Source: Pseudomonas antarctica (lineage in GTDB: Bacteria; Pseudomonadota; Gammaproteobacteria; Pseudomonadales; Pseudomonadaceae). Taken from it: DNA of 64,000 bases. Shown in pieces: positions 15,656-24,539 of this stretch (its first letter is position 1; the number at the start of each line of letters is the position of its first letter). The stretch spans positions 1 to 64,000 of the forward strand of contig NZ_UYXQ01000008.1 in the NCBI RefSeq assembly GCF_900624995.1, read 5' to 3'. Below the pieces are notes generated by a model. It searched no databases and had not been told where the DNA came from. It saw only the letters and a list, made by a program, of their open reading frames with translations. The position numbers and the translations under genes were made by a program.

Positions 15656-16474
15656 ATGTCGCGTCGTATTTCCCCCGTCATACCCGGCTTCGGGCTGACG
15701 CTGGGCTACACCGTGGTGTACCTCAGCCTGATCGTACTCATCCCGCTGGCGGCGATGTTTGTACACGCCGCTCAACTCACGTGGGATCAGTTCTGGGCCA
15801 TTATTTGCGCACCACGCGTGCTGGCGGCGTTGAAACTGAGTTTCAGCACCGCGTTGTACGCCGCGCTGATCAACGGCGTGATCGGCACGCTGCTGGCCTG
15901 GGTGCTGGTGCGCTACACCTTCCCCGGCCGCAAGATCATCGATGCGATGATCGACCTGCCCTTTGCGCTGCCCACTGCGGTTGCCGGTATTGCGCTGACC
16001 GCGTTGTACACGCCGACCGGCCTGGTCGGCCAGTTCGCCGCTGACCTGGGCTTCAAAATCGCCTACAGCCCGTTGGGTATCACCCTGGCGCTGACGTTCG
16101 TCACGCTGCCCTTCGTGGTGCGCACGGTGCAGCCGGTGCTGGCCGATATCCCCCGGGAAATCGAAGAAGCCGCCGCCTGCCTGGGTGCCAAGCCGTTGCA
16201 GGTGTTCCGCTACATCCTCGTGCCTGCCTTGCTGCCCGCTTGGCTGACCGGCTTCGCGCTGGCCTTTGCCCGTGGCGTGGGGGAGTACGGGTCGGTGATT
16301 TTCATCGCCGGCAATATGCCGATGAAAACCGAGATCCTGCCGCTGCTGATCATGGTCAAGCTCGACCAATACGACTACCGCGGTGCCACCTCTATTGGCG
16401 TGTTGATGCTGGTGGTTTCCTTTGTCTTGCTGCTGCTGATCAACTTGTTGCAGCGGCGCATCGAACGTCCATAA
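15656..16474 (+). CDS. cysT: Sulfate ABC transporter permease CysT (CysU)
   Basis: A 272-residue inner-membrane permease with about six hydrophobic helices, including the N-terminal [20 protein letters not shown]. The ATPase-contacting EAA loop is visible as [17 protein letters not shown], followed by the characteristic [17 protein letters not shown]. It forms the heterodimeric channel with CysW. ATG 15656 has AAGGA upstream, and cysW starts 13 bases after its stop. Confidence 0.95.
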   Translation: MSRRISPVIPGFGLTLGYTVVYLSLIVLIPLAAMFVHAAQLTWDQFWAIICAPRVLAALKLSFSTALYAALINGVIGTLLAWVLVRYTFPGRKIIDAMIDLPFALPTAVAGIALTALYTPTGLVGQFAADLGFKIAYSPLGITLALTFVTLPFVVRTVQPVLADIPREIEEAAACLGAKPLQVFRYILVPALLPAWLTGFALAFARGVGEYGSVIFIAGNMPMKTEILPLLIMVKLDQYDYRGATSIGVLMLVVSFVLLLLINLLQRRIERP

Positions 16475-16487
16475 GGAGGCGCGGAAC

Positions 16488-17360
16488 ATGTCCCAATCGT
16501 CTATTTGCGCTGCGTCCTCGGCCAACGCTGCCCGTCGTGGCAGCGCGGTGTCCCGGCGCATCCTGATCAGCCTGGGCTGGCTGGTGTTTTTCCTGTTCCT
16601 GCTGCTGCCGCTGTTTATCGTGGTGTCCCAGGGCTTGAAGAATGGGCTCGGCGCGTTCTTCACCGCGATCCTGGAGCCCGATGCATTGTCGGCGTTGAAA
16701 CTCACGGTCATCGCCGTGGCGATTTCGGTGCCGCTCAACGTGGTGTTCGGCGTCAGCGCCGCGTGGTGCGTGAGCAAGTACTCGTTCCGTGGCAAGAGCA
16801 TCCTGGTCACGCTGATCGACTTGCCGTTCTCGGTATCGCCGGTGATCGCGGGTTTGGTCTATGTGCTGATGTTCGGCGCCCAGGGTTTCTTCGGCCCATG
16901 GCTGCAAGACCACGACATCCAGATCGTGTTCGCCTTGCCCGGCATCGTACTGGCAACCATCTTCGTCACCGTGCCATTCGTGGCCCGTGAGCTGATCCCG
17001 CTGATGCAGGAGCAGGGCACCCAGGAAGAAGAGGCCGCGCGCCTGCTCGGTGCCAATGGCTGGCAGATGTTCTGGCACGTGACCGTGCCGAATATCAAAT
17101 GGGGCCTGATCTACGGCGTGGTGCTGTGCACCGCACGGGCCATGGGTGAGTTCGGCGCGGTGTCGGTGGTGTCAGGCCACATTCGTGGCGTGACCAACAC
17201 CCTGCCGCTGCACGTCGAGATCCTCTACAACGAATACAACCACGTTGCCGCGTTTGCTGTTGCGAGCCTGTTGCTGATCCTGGCGCTCTTCATCCTGCTG
17301 CTCAAGCAGTGGAGCGAGAACCGTATCAACCGCCTGCGCAAAAGCGCCGGTGAGGAATAA
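16488..17360 (+). CDS. cysW: Sulfate ABC transporter permease CysW
   Basis: A 290-residue membrane permease, homologous to CysT. Its EAA loop reads [16 protein letters not shown] and is followed by the family segment [19 protein letters not shown]. The N-terminal 30 residues are Ser/Ala-rich and cytoplasmic. A strong AAGGAGG site lies before ATG 16488, and cysA starts 3 bases after its stop, so translation is likely coupled. Confidence 0.95.
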   Translation: MSQSSICAASSANAARRGSAVSRRILISLGWLVFFLFLLLPLFIVVSQGLKNGLGAFFTAILEPDALSALKLTVIAVAISVPLNVVFGVSAAWCVSKYSFRGKSILVTLIDLPFSVSPVIAGLVYVLMFGAQGFFGPWLQDHDIQIVFALPGIVLATIFVTVPFVARELIPLMQEQGTQEEEAARLLGANGWQMFWHVTVPNIKWGLIYGVVLCTARAMGEFGAVSVVSGHIRGVTNTLPLHVEILYNEYNHVAAFAVASLLLILALFILLLKQWSENRINRLRKSAGEE

Positions 17361-17363
17361 GTC

Positions 17364-18344
17364 ATGTCGATTGAAGTCCGTAATGTCAGCAAGAATTTCA
17401 ACGCCTTCAAGGCCCTGAACAGCATCAACCTGGACATCCAGGGGGGCGAGCTGGTGGCGTTGCTGGGCCCGTCCGGGTGCGGCAAGACCACTTTGCTGCG
17501 CATCATCGCCGGCCTGGAAACCCCGGATGACGGCAGCATCGTGTTCCACGGTGAAGACGTGTCCGGCCACGACGTGCGCGATCGCAATGTCGGCTTTGTG
17601 TTCCAGCACTACGCGTTGTTCCGCCATATGACCGTGTTCGACAACGTCGCCTTCGGCCTGCGCATGAAACCGAAAAAACAGCGCCCGAACGAGAGCCAGA
17701 TCGCGGCCAAGGTGCATGAGTTGCTGAACATGGTGCAGCTTGATTGGCTGTCGGATCGCTACCCGGAGCAACTCTCCGGCGGCCAGCGCCAGCGTATTGC
17801 CCTGGCCCGTGCCCTGGCGGTAGAACCCAAAGTGCTGCTGCTGGACGAACCCTTCGGCGCTCTCGACGCCAAGGTGCGTAAAGAGCTGCGCCGCTGGCTG
17901 GCGCGCCTGCACGAAGACATCAACCTGACCTCGGTGTTCGTGACCCACGACCAGGAAGAAGCCATGGAGGTTGCCGACCGTATCGTGGTGATGAACAAGG
18001 GCGTGATCGAGCAGATCGGCTCACCGGGCGACGTCTACGAAAACCCGGCCAGCGATTTTGTGTACCACTTCTTGGGTGACTCCAACCGCCTGCATTTGGG
18101 CGAGGACAAGCACGTGCTGTTCCGCCCGCATGAAGTGTCGCTGTCGCGCCATGAACTGGAAGATCACCACGCCGCTGAAGTGCGTGATATTCGCCCACTC
18201 GGCGCAACGACGCGGGTGACTTTAAAGGTCGAAGGCCAAAGTGAACTGATCGAAGCTGAAGTGGTGAAAGACCACGACAGCCTGACCGGCCTGGCCCGTG
18301 GCGAGACCCTGTTCTTCAAACCCAAGGTCTGGCAAAAAGCCTAA
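17364..18344 (+). CDS. cysA: Sulfate/thiosulfate ABC transporter ATPase
   Basis: A 326-residue ATPase with Walker [10 protein letters not shown], signature LSGGQRQR, Walker [12 protein letters not shown] and switch histidine in [12 protein letters not shown]-terminal TOBE-like regulatory domain (about 235-325) holds [11 protein letters not shown]. It energises CysTW. It is the last gene of the operon, and the next element is a REPIN 19 bases downstream with no separate terminator. Confidence 0.95.
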   Translation: MSIEVRNVSKNFNAFKALNSINLDIQGGELVALLGPSGCGKTTLLRIIAGLETPDDGSIVFHGEDVSGHDVRDRNVGFVFQHYALFRHMTVFDNVAFGLRMKPKKQRPNESQIAAKVHELLNMVQLDWLSDRYPEQLSGGQRQRIALARALAVEPKVLLLDEPFGALDAKVRKELRRWLARLHEDINLTSVFVTHDQEEAMEVADRIVVMNKGVIEQIGSPGDVYENPASDFVYHFLGDSNRLHLGEDKHVLFRPHEVSLSRHELEDHHAAEVRDIRPLGATTRVTLKVEGQSELIEAEVVKDHDSLTGLARGETLFFKPKVWQKA

Positions 18345-18363
18345 GCACACCGCAACACCCAAT

Positions 18364-18451
18364 GTGGGAGCGGGCTTGCTCGCGAAAGCGCAGTGTCAGT
18401 CGATGTATTTATCAACTGGCAGACTGCATTCGCGAGCAAGCCCGCTCCCAC
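18364..18451. repeat. REPIN
   Basis: Exact forward core from 18364 and exact reverse complement ending at 18451. It separates the convergent cysA and DUF962 genes and ends 3 bases before the stop of the latter. Confidence 0.92.
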
Positions 18452-18453
18452 AT

Positions 18454-18981
18454 TCAGACCTTGCTCGGCTTCAGATCACGGCGTTCCACCGGCCCCGACC
18501 GCGCTTCGATCTGCGCCTTGAGATCACCCCGCAACCCCACCAGAAACGCCAACTCCGCCACCACAAACAGCGGCCCCACGATCAGTCCCGACACGTCATC
18601 CACGAACGCTGGCTTCCTGCCCTCGTAATAGTGCCCGACAAACTGAATCACCCAGCCCACCACAAACATGCCGATACCGCTGCCGAGCCATACCGCCGTG
18701 CTCTGCGCCGCCAACACGTGCCCGGCCCATACCGATAAGCCCATCAGCAGCGTCATCAGTACCCCCAGCGCCAACTCCAGGCGCAGGTAAAACCACGCCG
18801 AAAACAGCGCGACAATCACCGCCGGAGATATCCACAGGCTGCCGGCTGCCCATTCAGGCCGTGAAAGCAGCACCGCCACGGCGACGACGATTAAGGGGAT
18901 GCCGATAAAGTGGCTGGCGATATTGCGTGGGTCGCGGTGGTAGGCGGCGTATTGACTGAGGTGGTCGACGAGGCTTTTCAT
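18454..18981 (-). CDS. Mpo1-like (DUF962) membrane protein
   Basis: A 175-residue protein of the YGL010w/Mpo1 family. It has the N-terminal YAAYHRDPRNIASHFIGIPL with conserved histidines, four hydrophobic helices, and QFVGHYYEGRKPAFVDDVSG before the last membrane pair. The yeast member is an iron-dependent dioxygenase for alpha-oxidation of 2-hydroxy fatty acids, and the conserved histidines here are compatible with that chemistry. The bacterial substrate is unknown. ATG 18981 has AGGAGGAAC upstream. It is divergent from the Crp-family gene. Confidence 0.82.
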   Translation of the reverse strand: MKSLVDHLSQYAAYHRDPRNIASHFIGIPLIVVAVAVLLSRPEWAAGSLWISPAVIVALFSAWFYLRLELALGVLMTLLMGLSVWAGHVLAAQSTAVWLGSGIGMFVVGWVIQFVGHYYEGRKPAFVDDVSGLIVGPLFVVAELAFLVGLRGDLKAQIEARSGPVERRDLKPSKV

Positions 18982-19064
18982 TGTTGTTCCTCCTGTAGGA
19001 TGCTTGATCATGCCCTGTCAGCCTGTGACTGACTGTCAGCTGGGCGACAATCTTCGGAGTTCTC

Positions 19065-19751
19065 ATGGACGCAGAGCAGTGGCACTCACGGCTAGCCGCC
19101 GGTCATTGGTTCAGTCAGCTACCTGCCTCTTTTCAGCATAGCCTGCTGGCCCACGCCCGGCAGCGCCAACTGGCGGCGGGGCAATACCTGTTCAAACGTG
19201 GCGACCCGCCCTGTGGTTTGTATGCGGTGCTCGAGGGCACGCTGCGTATCAGTGCGGTGAATGAACACGGCAAGGAAGCGCTATTGAGCCTGGTGGAGTT
19301 GCCCTACTGGTTCGGCGAAATTTGCCTGTTCGACGGCCTGCCGCGTACCCACGACGCCTGCGCCGTGGGGCCGTGCACGCTGTTGCAGGTGCCGCAGCAG
19401 GCGTTGCTGAGAGTCCTCGATGAAACCCCGCAGTACTGGCGCGACCTGGCCTTGTTGATGAGCCAGAAACTGCGCCTGAGCTTCATCAATATCGAACACC
19501 TGAGCCTGATGCCGGCCTCGGTGCGGCTGGCCCATCGTCTGTTAATGATCGTTGAAGGCTACGGCGATACCGAGCACTCGAAACGTGTGCTGCAGCTGCC
19601 CCAGGAAGACCTGGCGGCGATGTTGAGCCTGTCGCGCCAGACCACCAACGCCTTGCTCAAGGAGCTGCAAGCCGAGGGCATCGTGCGCCTGGGGTACGGC
19701 GAGATCGAAATTATTGATGCCCAGCGACTGCGAGAGGCGGCGCGCACCTGA
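19065..19751 (+). CDS. Crp/Fnr-family transcriptional regulator
   Basis: A 228-residue protein with an N-terminal cyclic-nucleotide-binding barrel (about 20-125: LFKRGDPPCGLYAVLEGTLR, WFGEICLFDGLPRTHDA) and a C-terminal winged helix (about 150-225: LPQEDLAAMLSLSRQTTNAL). It lacks the Fnr cysteines. The phosphate-binding cassette region reads GEICLFDGLPRTHD, closer to cNMP-binding members than the R-body regulator is. It lies divergent from the Mpo1-like gene and 38 bases upstream of a receiver-domain gene. Its target is unknown. Confidence 0.85.
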   Translation: MDAEQWHSRLAAGHWFSQLPASFQHSLLAHARQRQLAAGQYLFKRGDPPCGLYAVLEGTLRISAVNEHGKEALLSLVELPYWFGEICLFDGLPRTHDACAVGPCTLLQVPQQALLRVLDETPQYWRDLALLMSQKLRLSFINIEHLSLMPASVRLAHRLLMIVEGYGDTEHSKRVLQLPQEDLAAMLSLSRQTTNALLKELQAEGIVRLGYGEIEIIDAQRLREAART

Positions 19752-19789
19752 GGGTGTTAGCCTGCAAGCCTGATTAATCGAGGTGTGTT

Positions 19790-20155
19790 ATGCGCGTGCT
19801 GTTAGTGGAACACGAATCCGAAGAGGCACAGCGGATGGCCCAGGGCTTGAGCGAGGCCGGCTACAGCGTTGAAGTCGCGGCCAATGGCATGGCGGCGTTG
19901 CGTTTTGTGGAGAGCGCCGAGTACGACCTGGTCATCCTTGATGTGATGCTGCCGGGGTTGAATGCCTGGAAGTTGCAGCAGGCTATTCGCTTGAAGGGCG
20001 AGACGCCGGTGTTGTTCCTGACCACGCCGGGCGGGATTGAAGACCGGCTGCGCGGTCTGGAATTGCATGAGGATGATTATTTGCTCAAGCCGTTTGATGC
20101 CAAGGCGTTGGTTGCGCGGGCGAGGAAATTATTGCGTCGGGATCGTGGGCGCTGA
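19790..20155 (+). CDS. Single-domain response regulator receiver
   Basis: A 121-residue CheY-like domain with phosphoacceptor D51 (VILDVMLPG), switch Thr78 and K100 (YLLKPFDA). It ends in ARKLLRRDRGR, the linker that in OmpR-type regulators leads into the DNA-binding domain, but no such domain follows in any frame, so it is either a genuine stand-alone receiver or a trimmed OmpR-type regulator. The usual acidic pair near the N terminus reads EH (VEHESEE), which would weaken Mg2+ binding. No kinase is adjacent. Confidence 0.82.
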   Translation: MRVLLVEHESEEAQRMAQGLSEAGYSVEVAANGMAALRFVESAEYDLVILDVMLPGLNAWKLQQAIRLKGETPVLFLTTPGGIEDRLRGLELHEDDYLLKPFDAKALVARARKLLRRDRGR

Positions 20156-20189
20156 TTGCCCCGGGATTTGCATTAACTGCACCACCGCT

Positions 20190-20261
20190 TTCGCGAGCAA
20201 GCCCGCTCCCGCAGTTTGGTCTGTGAACACCGTTAAATGTGGGAGGGGGCTTGCTCGCGAA
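20190..20261. repeat. Divergent REP pair
   Basis: A reverse core (20190-20212, ending CTCCCGC) comes first and a forward core (20239-20261, GTGGGAGGGGGCTTGCTCGC) second, the opposite order from the other REPINs in this window. It may be two neighbouring half-elements. It lies between the convergent receiver and AraC genes. Confidence 0.8.
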
Positions 20262-20289
20262 GCGGCCCTAAGACTCACCGCACCTCTCC

Positions 20290-21294
20290 CTACCGCAACC
20301 CATCGCGAAACTGCCCCGGCGTCATCCCCGTCCAGCGCTTGAACGCGCGATTGAAACTGCTGGTATCGGCAAACCCGAGCAAATGGCTGATCTCGGCCAA
20401 CGAACACTGCAGGTCTCGCAGGTGCAGCAGTGCAAGATTCTCCCGGCATTCATTGAGCAACGCATCAAACCGGCACCCTTCATCGGCCAGATGCCGTTGC
20501 AAGCTGCGCAAACTCAAGTGCAGCGCCTGGGCAATTCGCTCGGCACTCGGCTCACCTTCCGGTAATTGCACCTCGATGGCTGCGCGCACCTTGCGTTCCC
20601 AGGTCAGCGGTTGTAACTGGGCGAGGGTGCGTTTGAGCACGGTTTCATTGTGTTCGGCCAACTCCGGGTTGGCGTCATCCAAGTGGCTGTCGAAGTCGTG
20701 CGCGGCAAACTCCAGGCGGTCTTCTTCGGCGCCAAAGAACACCGGCGCGCGAAAGACCTTGTGCCAGGGCCTGGGATCAATGGGTTGCGGGCGCCGCAAA
20801 TAAACGGCCAGCGGCGCGTACTCACGGCCCAGCCGATTTCGGCACGTGCGCACATAGATCGCTGCAAACGCATCAATCGCTTCCAGCGCCGGCGCCGGGC
20901 TGCCTGGCGGTTGCAGCAGGCGAGAGCGATAGCGTTCGCCCTCTCGGCTAAGCTCCAGCGTCAGGGCATCACTGACCACCTGGTGATAGCGCACGATTCG
21001 CTCAAACACCTCGCGCAAGCTGCCGCTGGCCACCAGCGCATAACCCAGGGCATGAAAGGTGGTGGGGCTGACAAAACGCGACACCCGTAACCCGATGGCC
21101 GGGTCACCGCTGGCTTGCACCGCCAGCGCCCACAGCCGTGTGGTGGCCGACAGCGGGTAGCGTGCGTTGGGGTCGTCCATGTGCTGAGGGTCGAGCCCGG
21201 CCTGGGCGCACAGCGCGGCACTGTCGAGGCCAAGGGCGTCGAGTTGCTTGCGCAGGGCGCGGGTCCAGCTGGCGAGGGAGGTGGGTTCGGTCAT
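20290..21294 (-). CDS. AraC-family transcriptional regulator
   Basis: A 334-residue protein of the ArgR/OruR-like (Arabinose_bd) architecture. An N-terminal sensing domain (about 20-210) includes RLWALAVQASGDPAIGLRVS and the FHALGYALVASGSLRE motif; two C-terminal helix-turn-helices (about 235-333) include AQALHLSLRSLQRHLADEG and SLAEISHLLGFADTSSFNRA. It is divergent from a fatty-acid desaturase gene with about 100 bases between, so that gene is its probable target. Regulators of this class often sense lipids or fatty acids. Confidence 0.88.
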   Translation of the reverse strand: MTEPTSLASWTRALRKQLDALGLDSAALCAQAGLDPQHMDDPNARYPLSATTRLWALAVQASGDPAIGLRVSRFVSPTTFHALGYALVASGSLREVFERIVRYHQVVSDALTLELSREGERYRSRLLQPPGSPAPALEAIDAFAAIYVRTCRNRLGREYAPLAVYLRRPQPIDPRPWHKVFRAPVFFGAEEDRLEFAAHDFDSHLDDANPELAEHNETVLKRTLAQLQPLTWERKVRAAIEVQLPEGEPSAERIAQALHLSLRSLQRHLADEGCRFDALLNECRENLALLHLRDLQCSLAEISHLLGFADTSSFNRAFKRWTGMTPGQFRDGLR

Positions 21295-21395
21295 GACGAT
21301 TGGCGCTTGCGGTCAACAGGTTGGCGTCCGGAGCTAGCGTCCTGCGAGATCGCTTGGGGCAGGATGGGCGCATCAATAGACAAGAGGATGGAAGC

Positions 21396-22469
21396 ATGGA
21401 CGGTACTTGTGCAAGTCCCCAGCAGATGAACGCGCAACAGCGTTCAGCGCATATCCGCGAAGTGGTCCTCGGCGAAGGGGTCAGATTACGCCAGCAGCAC
21501 CCGTGGCTGCTGCATCAGGACGCGCTGGGTGCGGGCATTCTGGCGTTTGCATTGGTCGGCATGCTCGGCTCTGCAGCGCTGTACATCACCGGCCACATGG
21601 CGTGGTGGGTGTGCCTGCTGCTCAATGCCTTCTTCGCCTCGCTGACCCATGAGCTGGAACACGACCTGATCCACAGCATGTACTTTCGCAAGCAACGCGT
21701 GCCGCACAACCTGATGATGGGCCTGGTGTGGCTGGCGCGGCCGAGCACGATCAACCCGTGGATACGCCGGCACCTGCACCTCAACCACCACAAGGTGTCG
21801 GGCACCGAGACCGATATGGAAGAGCGTGCTATCACCAATGGCGAGCCGTGGGGCATCGCGCGCTTGCTGATGGTGGGTGACAACCTCATGTCGGCGTTCA
21901 TCCGCATGCTGCGCGCCAAGACCTGGAAGCACAAACTCAGCATCCTCAAGCGCTCGCTGCTGGTCTATGCACCACTGGCGCTGCTGCATTGGGGCGCGTG
22001 GTATGTGTTCCTGGGCTTTCATGCCGCCAATGGCATTGCCAGCCTGATAGGCACACCGATCGGGTGGTCAGCCGGTACCTTGCAGATGATGGAGGTGATC
22101 AATATCGGCGCCGTGGTGATCATCGGCCCCAACGTGCTGCGCACCTTTTGCCTGCACTTTGTCAGCTCCAACATGCACTACTACGGCGATGTGGAACTGG
22201 GCAATGTGATCCAGCAAACCCAGGTGCTCAACCCTTGGTGGATGTGGCCGCTGCAGGCGTTCTGCTGCAACTTCGGCAGCACCCATGGCATCCACCATTT
22301 TGTGGTGAAGGAGCCGTTTTACATCCGCCAGATGACCGCCAAGGTCGCGCACCCAGTGATGGCCGAAATGGGCGTGCGCTTCAATGATTTTGGGACGTTC
22401 GCCCGGGCCAATCGCTTTGAGCGCGGGGAGCAAGCGCAGCCTCAAGTGAAACAGGCTGCTCCGGTGTGA
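21396..22469 (+). CDS. Membrane fatty-acid desaturase family protein
   Basis: A 357-residue membrane di-iron protein with histidine boxes HELEHDLIH, HLHLNHH and HGIHH, and hydrophobic segments near residues 48-70, 75-95, 185-205 and 225-250. This is a different subfamily from the desaturase at 10624 (the alkane-hydroxylase-like FA_desaturase group). The start at 21396 (MDGTCAS) has GAGGA upstream; ATG 21426 (MNAQQR) is also possible. Substrate position is not predictable from sequence alone. The divergent AraC-type gene is a likely regulator. Confidence 0.85.
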   Translation: MDGTCASPQQMNAQQRSAHIREVVLGEGVRLRQQHPWLLHQDALGAGILAFALVGMLGSAALYITGHMAWWVCLLLNAFFASLTHELEHDLIHSMYFRKQRVPHNLMMGLVWLARPSTINPWIRRHLHLNHHKVSGTETDMEERAITNGEPWGIARLLMVGDNLMSAFIRMLRAKTWKHKLSILKRSLLVYAPLALLHWGAWYVFLGFHAANGIASLIGTPIGWSAGTLQMMEVINIGAVVIIGPNVLRTFCLHFVSSNMHYYGDVELGNVIQQTQVLNPWWMWPLQAFCCNFGSTHGIHHFVVKEPFYIRQMTAKVAHPVMAEMGVRFNDFGTFARANRFERGEQAQPQVKQAAPV

Positions 22470-22472
22470 CGG

Positions 22473-22760
22473 TTACTCTCCGGTCATCAGCAAGCAGGCT
22501 TGGGCTTTGCAGCCTTTGGCGTAAGTAAAGGTTACAAATCGGATTGCCGCGTCAGGGGTTTTAGTGGCAATCGTCAGGAGGCGTTTTTTGGGGTCTTCGA
22601 CCTGCAGGCTGGCTCCCGGCAGGACGACTGTTATCCATTTGCCCTGAATAATATCCCGCGGGGTGTTGTTCACTACCTCGATGAACGTGCGTTCGACCGG
22701 GGCCACATCGGCAGGTGTCAACCTTCGGCAGGCGGTTACTTCCCCCTGCCTACTAATCAT
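22473..22760 (-). CDS. Hypothetical protein (95 aa)
   Basis: An open frame with pseudomonad-like codon use from about residue 12 on. It starts at an ATG with no convincing ribosome site, and a TGA lies four codons upstream in the same frame. The protein is basic-to-neutral with a beta-rich middle (KWITVVLPGASLQV, IRFVTFTYAKG) and two C-terminal cysteines in KGCKAQACLL. No family is recognised. It lies 37 bases beyond the MFS stop and could be the tail of that operon or the remnant of a longer gene. Confidence 0.5.
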   Translation of the reverse strand: MISRQGEVTACRRLTPADVAPVERTFIEVVNNTPRDIIQGKWITVVLPGASLQVEDPKKRLLTIATKTPDAAIRFVTFTYAKGCKAQACLLMTGE

Positions 22761-22797
22761 CGGCCAAAATCACCAAAAAATGGGCAACCCGTGCACG

Positions 22798-23985
22798 TTA
22801 GGCGTGACCGGGCGCTACGACTTCTGACCCGGTGCGGTAGGTGGCCGGGCTGAACACCCGCGTCACCACCAGCATCGCCACTGCCGTGACCGTCAGCACC
22901 CCCCAGGCGCTGAAAAAGCTGCCGGTGAATTCGCGTAGCCAACCGGTCAGCCACGGCGAGACCGCGTTGATCAAAAAGCCCACGGCTTGCACGAAAGCCG
23001 CCAGTTGCCCGGCTTGGCGTGGGTCGCGGTGGTGGTCCAGGGTCAGCAGCAGGCTCAGGGCGAAACACGCGCCCAGGCCGAAGCCACACAACGCCACCCA
23101 CACGTGCGGATACGCTTGCGGCGCAATGATCAGGCCGAGGTAGCCAATGGTCTGCGCCAACAGGCTGATGCTGAGCAGTGGGCGGCGGTCGATGCCGCGT
23201 TGCGCCAACACGGGCATCAACAGCGCGGCGATCACCTGGAAGATGGTCATGAAGGCCAGCAACGAACCGCTCGGCAACACGCCCCAGCCCAGCTGCTGAT
23301 AGTACGCAGGCAGCCACGCCACCAGGCTCATGTAGCCGCAATTGACCAAACCGAAATACAGCGCCAGCAGCCAGGCGCGGCGATTGCGCAGGCCTTTGAA
23401 AACGGGGGCTGCTTGCAACTTTCTCGGCGCACCCAACGGCAGCCACGCCCATAACAACAATGCTCCCAGCGCTGGCAACAGCCACACGCCCAACCCCGCC
23501 TGCCATTGCTGGAAGTGCGCGGCCACTAGTGGGCTGAGCAGCGCGGCCAACCCGCCACCGGCCATCAACGACGCCGAATACACGCCCATCGCCACCGGCA
23601 CACGGTGATGAAATTCACGCTTGATCATCGCCGGCACCAACGCCTGGATCAGCGCCACACCGGCGCCGCCGAGCAACGCGGTGACCAGCAGTGCCGACGC
23701 CTGGCCCATCACCCAGCGCGCCAGGCACGCGAGCAGAATCATCATCAGGCCCAGGGCAATGCCGCGACGTTCACCCAGGCGTGCTTCCACGCGCACGCCG
23801 ACCAACGCCACCAGGCCCATGCACACCACCGGCAGGCTGGTGAGCAGGGCGCTGCTCTGGAAGCTCAGCCCGGTGGCCTGGCGAATTTCGCCGAGCAAGG
23901 GGCTGATGGAACTGAGGAGCGGTCGCAGGTTGAGGCCGAGCACCACCAGCAAGCCCCAGCCAGCGAGGGATTTATTCAGGGGCAT
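22798..23985 (-). CDS. MFS transporter, CynX/NimT type
   Basis: A 395-residue twelve-helix major facilitator. The N-terminal LNLRPLLSSISPLLGEIRQATGLS is characteristic of the CynX/NimT (cyanate, 2-nitroimidazole) group, and RVEARLGERRGIALG is the loop 2-3 signature. Its start overlaps the end of the deaminase gene by 14 bases, so translation is coupled. The deaminase partner suggests import or export of a purine/pyrimidine-like compound rather than cyanate, but the substrate is unknown. Confidence 0.88.
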   Translation of the reverse strand: MPLNKSLAGWGLLVVLGLNLRPLLSSISPLLGEIRQATGLSFQSSALLTSLPVVCMGLVALVGVRVEARLGERRGIALGLMMILLACLARWVMGQASALLVTALLGGAGVALIQALVPAMIKREFHHRVPVAMGVYSASLMAGGGLAALLSPLVAAHFQQWQAGLGVWLLPALGALLLWAWLPLGAPRKLQAAPVFKGLRNRRAWLLALYFGLVNCGYMSLVAWLPAYYQQLGWGVLPSGSLLAFMTIFQVIAALLMPVLAQRGIDRRPLLSISLLAQTIGYLGLIIAPQAYPHVWVALCGFGLGACFALSLLLTLDHHRDPRQAGQLAAFVQAVGFLINAVSPWLTGWLREFTGSFFSAWGVLTVTAVAMLVVTRVFSPATYRTGSEVVAPGHA

Positions 23986-24433
23986 GCAGAGATTTCCACT
24001 GCTGGTACAGCGCGGTCATGGCCGCGTCGGGCAGGTGCTGAATTGGCAGACGTTGCTCCGCCAGCGGCAGGCCGACTTGTTGACCAATCGCCGCAGTCGA
24101 CAAGCCAAAAGGCTCGGCTGTTTCGTTGCTGGCGGCAAACACCACGCGTTCCACGCCACACAAGTACATGGCGCTCAGGCACATTGGGCAGGGCTGGCCG
24201 CTGGCGTAGATCACGCAGCCTTCCAGGCGCGCACCGACGTGTTGGCTTGCGGCGCGAATCGCCAGCAGTTCGGCATGGGCGGTGGGGTCTTGAGTCAGGT
24301 GGATCTCATTCACCGCTTCGACCAACACATCGCCGTTGCGCGTGACCACCGCACCAAATGGGCGGCCACCTTGGGCCACATTGGCGTGAGCCAGGGCGAT
24401 AGCGCGTTGCAGGTGCTGATGATCAGCGGTCAT
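23972..24433 (-). CDS. Cytidine/deoxycytidylate-type nucleoside deaminase
   Basis: A 153-residue zinc deaminase. The catalytic motif is HAE (TAHAELLAIRAA) and the zinc cysteines are in PCPMCLSAMYLCG. Length and the GRPFGAVV start resemble guanine deaminase/TadA-like small deaminases. It is first in a two-gene operon with the CynX-type transporter and divergent from a LysR gene, which points to a small salvage or detoxification unit for a heterocyclic amine. Exact substrate unknown. Confidence 0.87.
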   Translation of the reverse strand: MTADHQHLQRAIALAHANVAQGGRPFGAVVTRNGDVLVEAVNEIHLTQDPTAHAELLAIRAASQHVGARLEGCVIYASGQPCPMCLSAMYLCGVERVVFAASNETAEPFGLSTAAIGQQVGLPLAEQRLPIQHLPDAAMTALYQQWKSLHAPE

Positions 24434-24539
24434 GGAGAACCCTCTGGGCAGAATGAAAGATGAAGTATGGCCAGCTGCGTTAGTATTCTGAAATTAAATA
24501 TAACCCTGTCAACCAGTGGCAAATGCAATGGTGAAGTGC

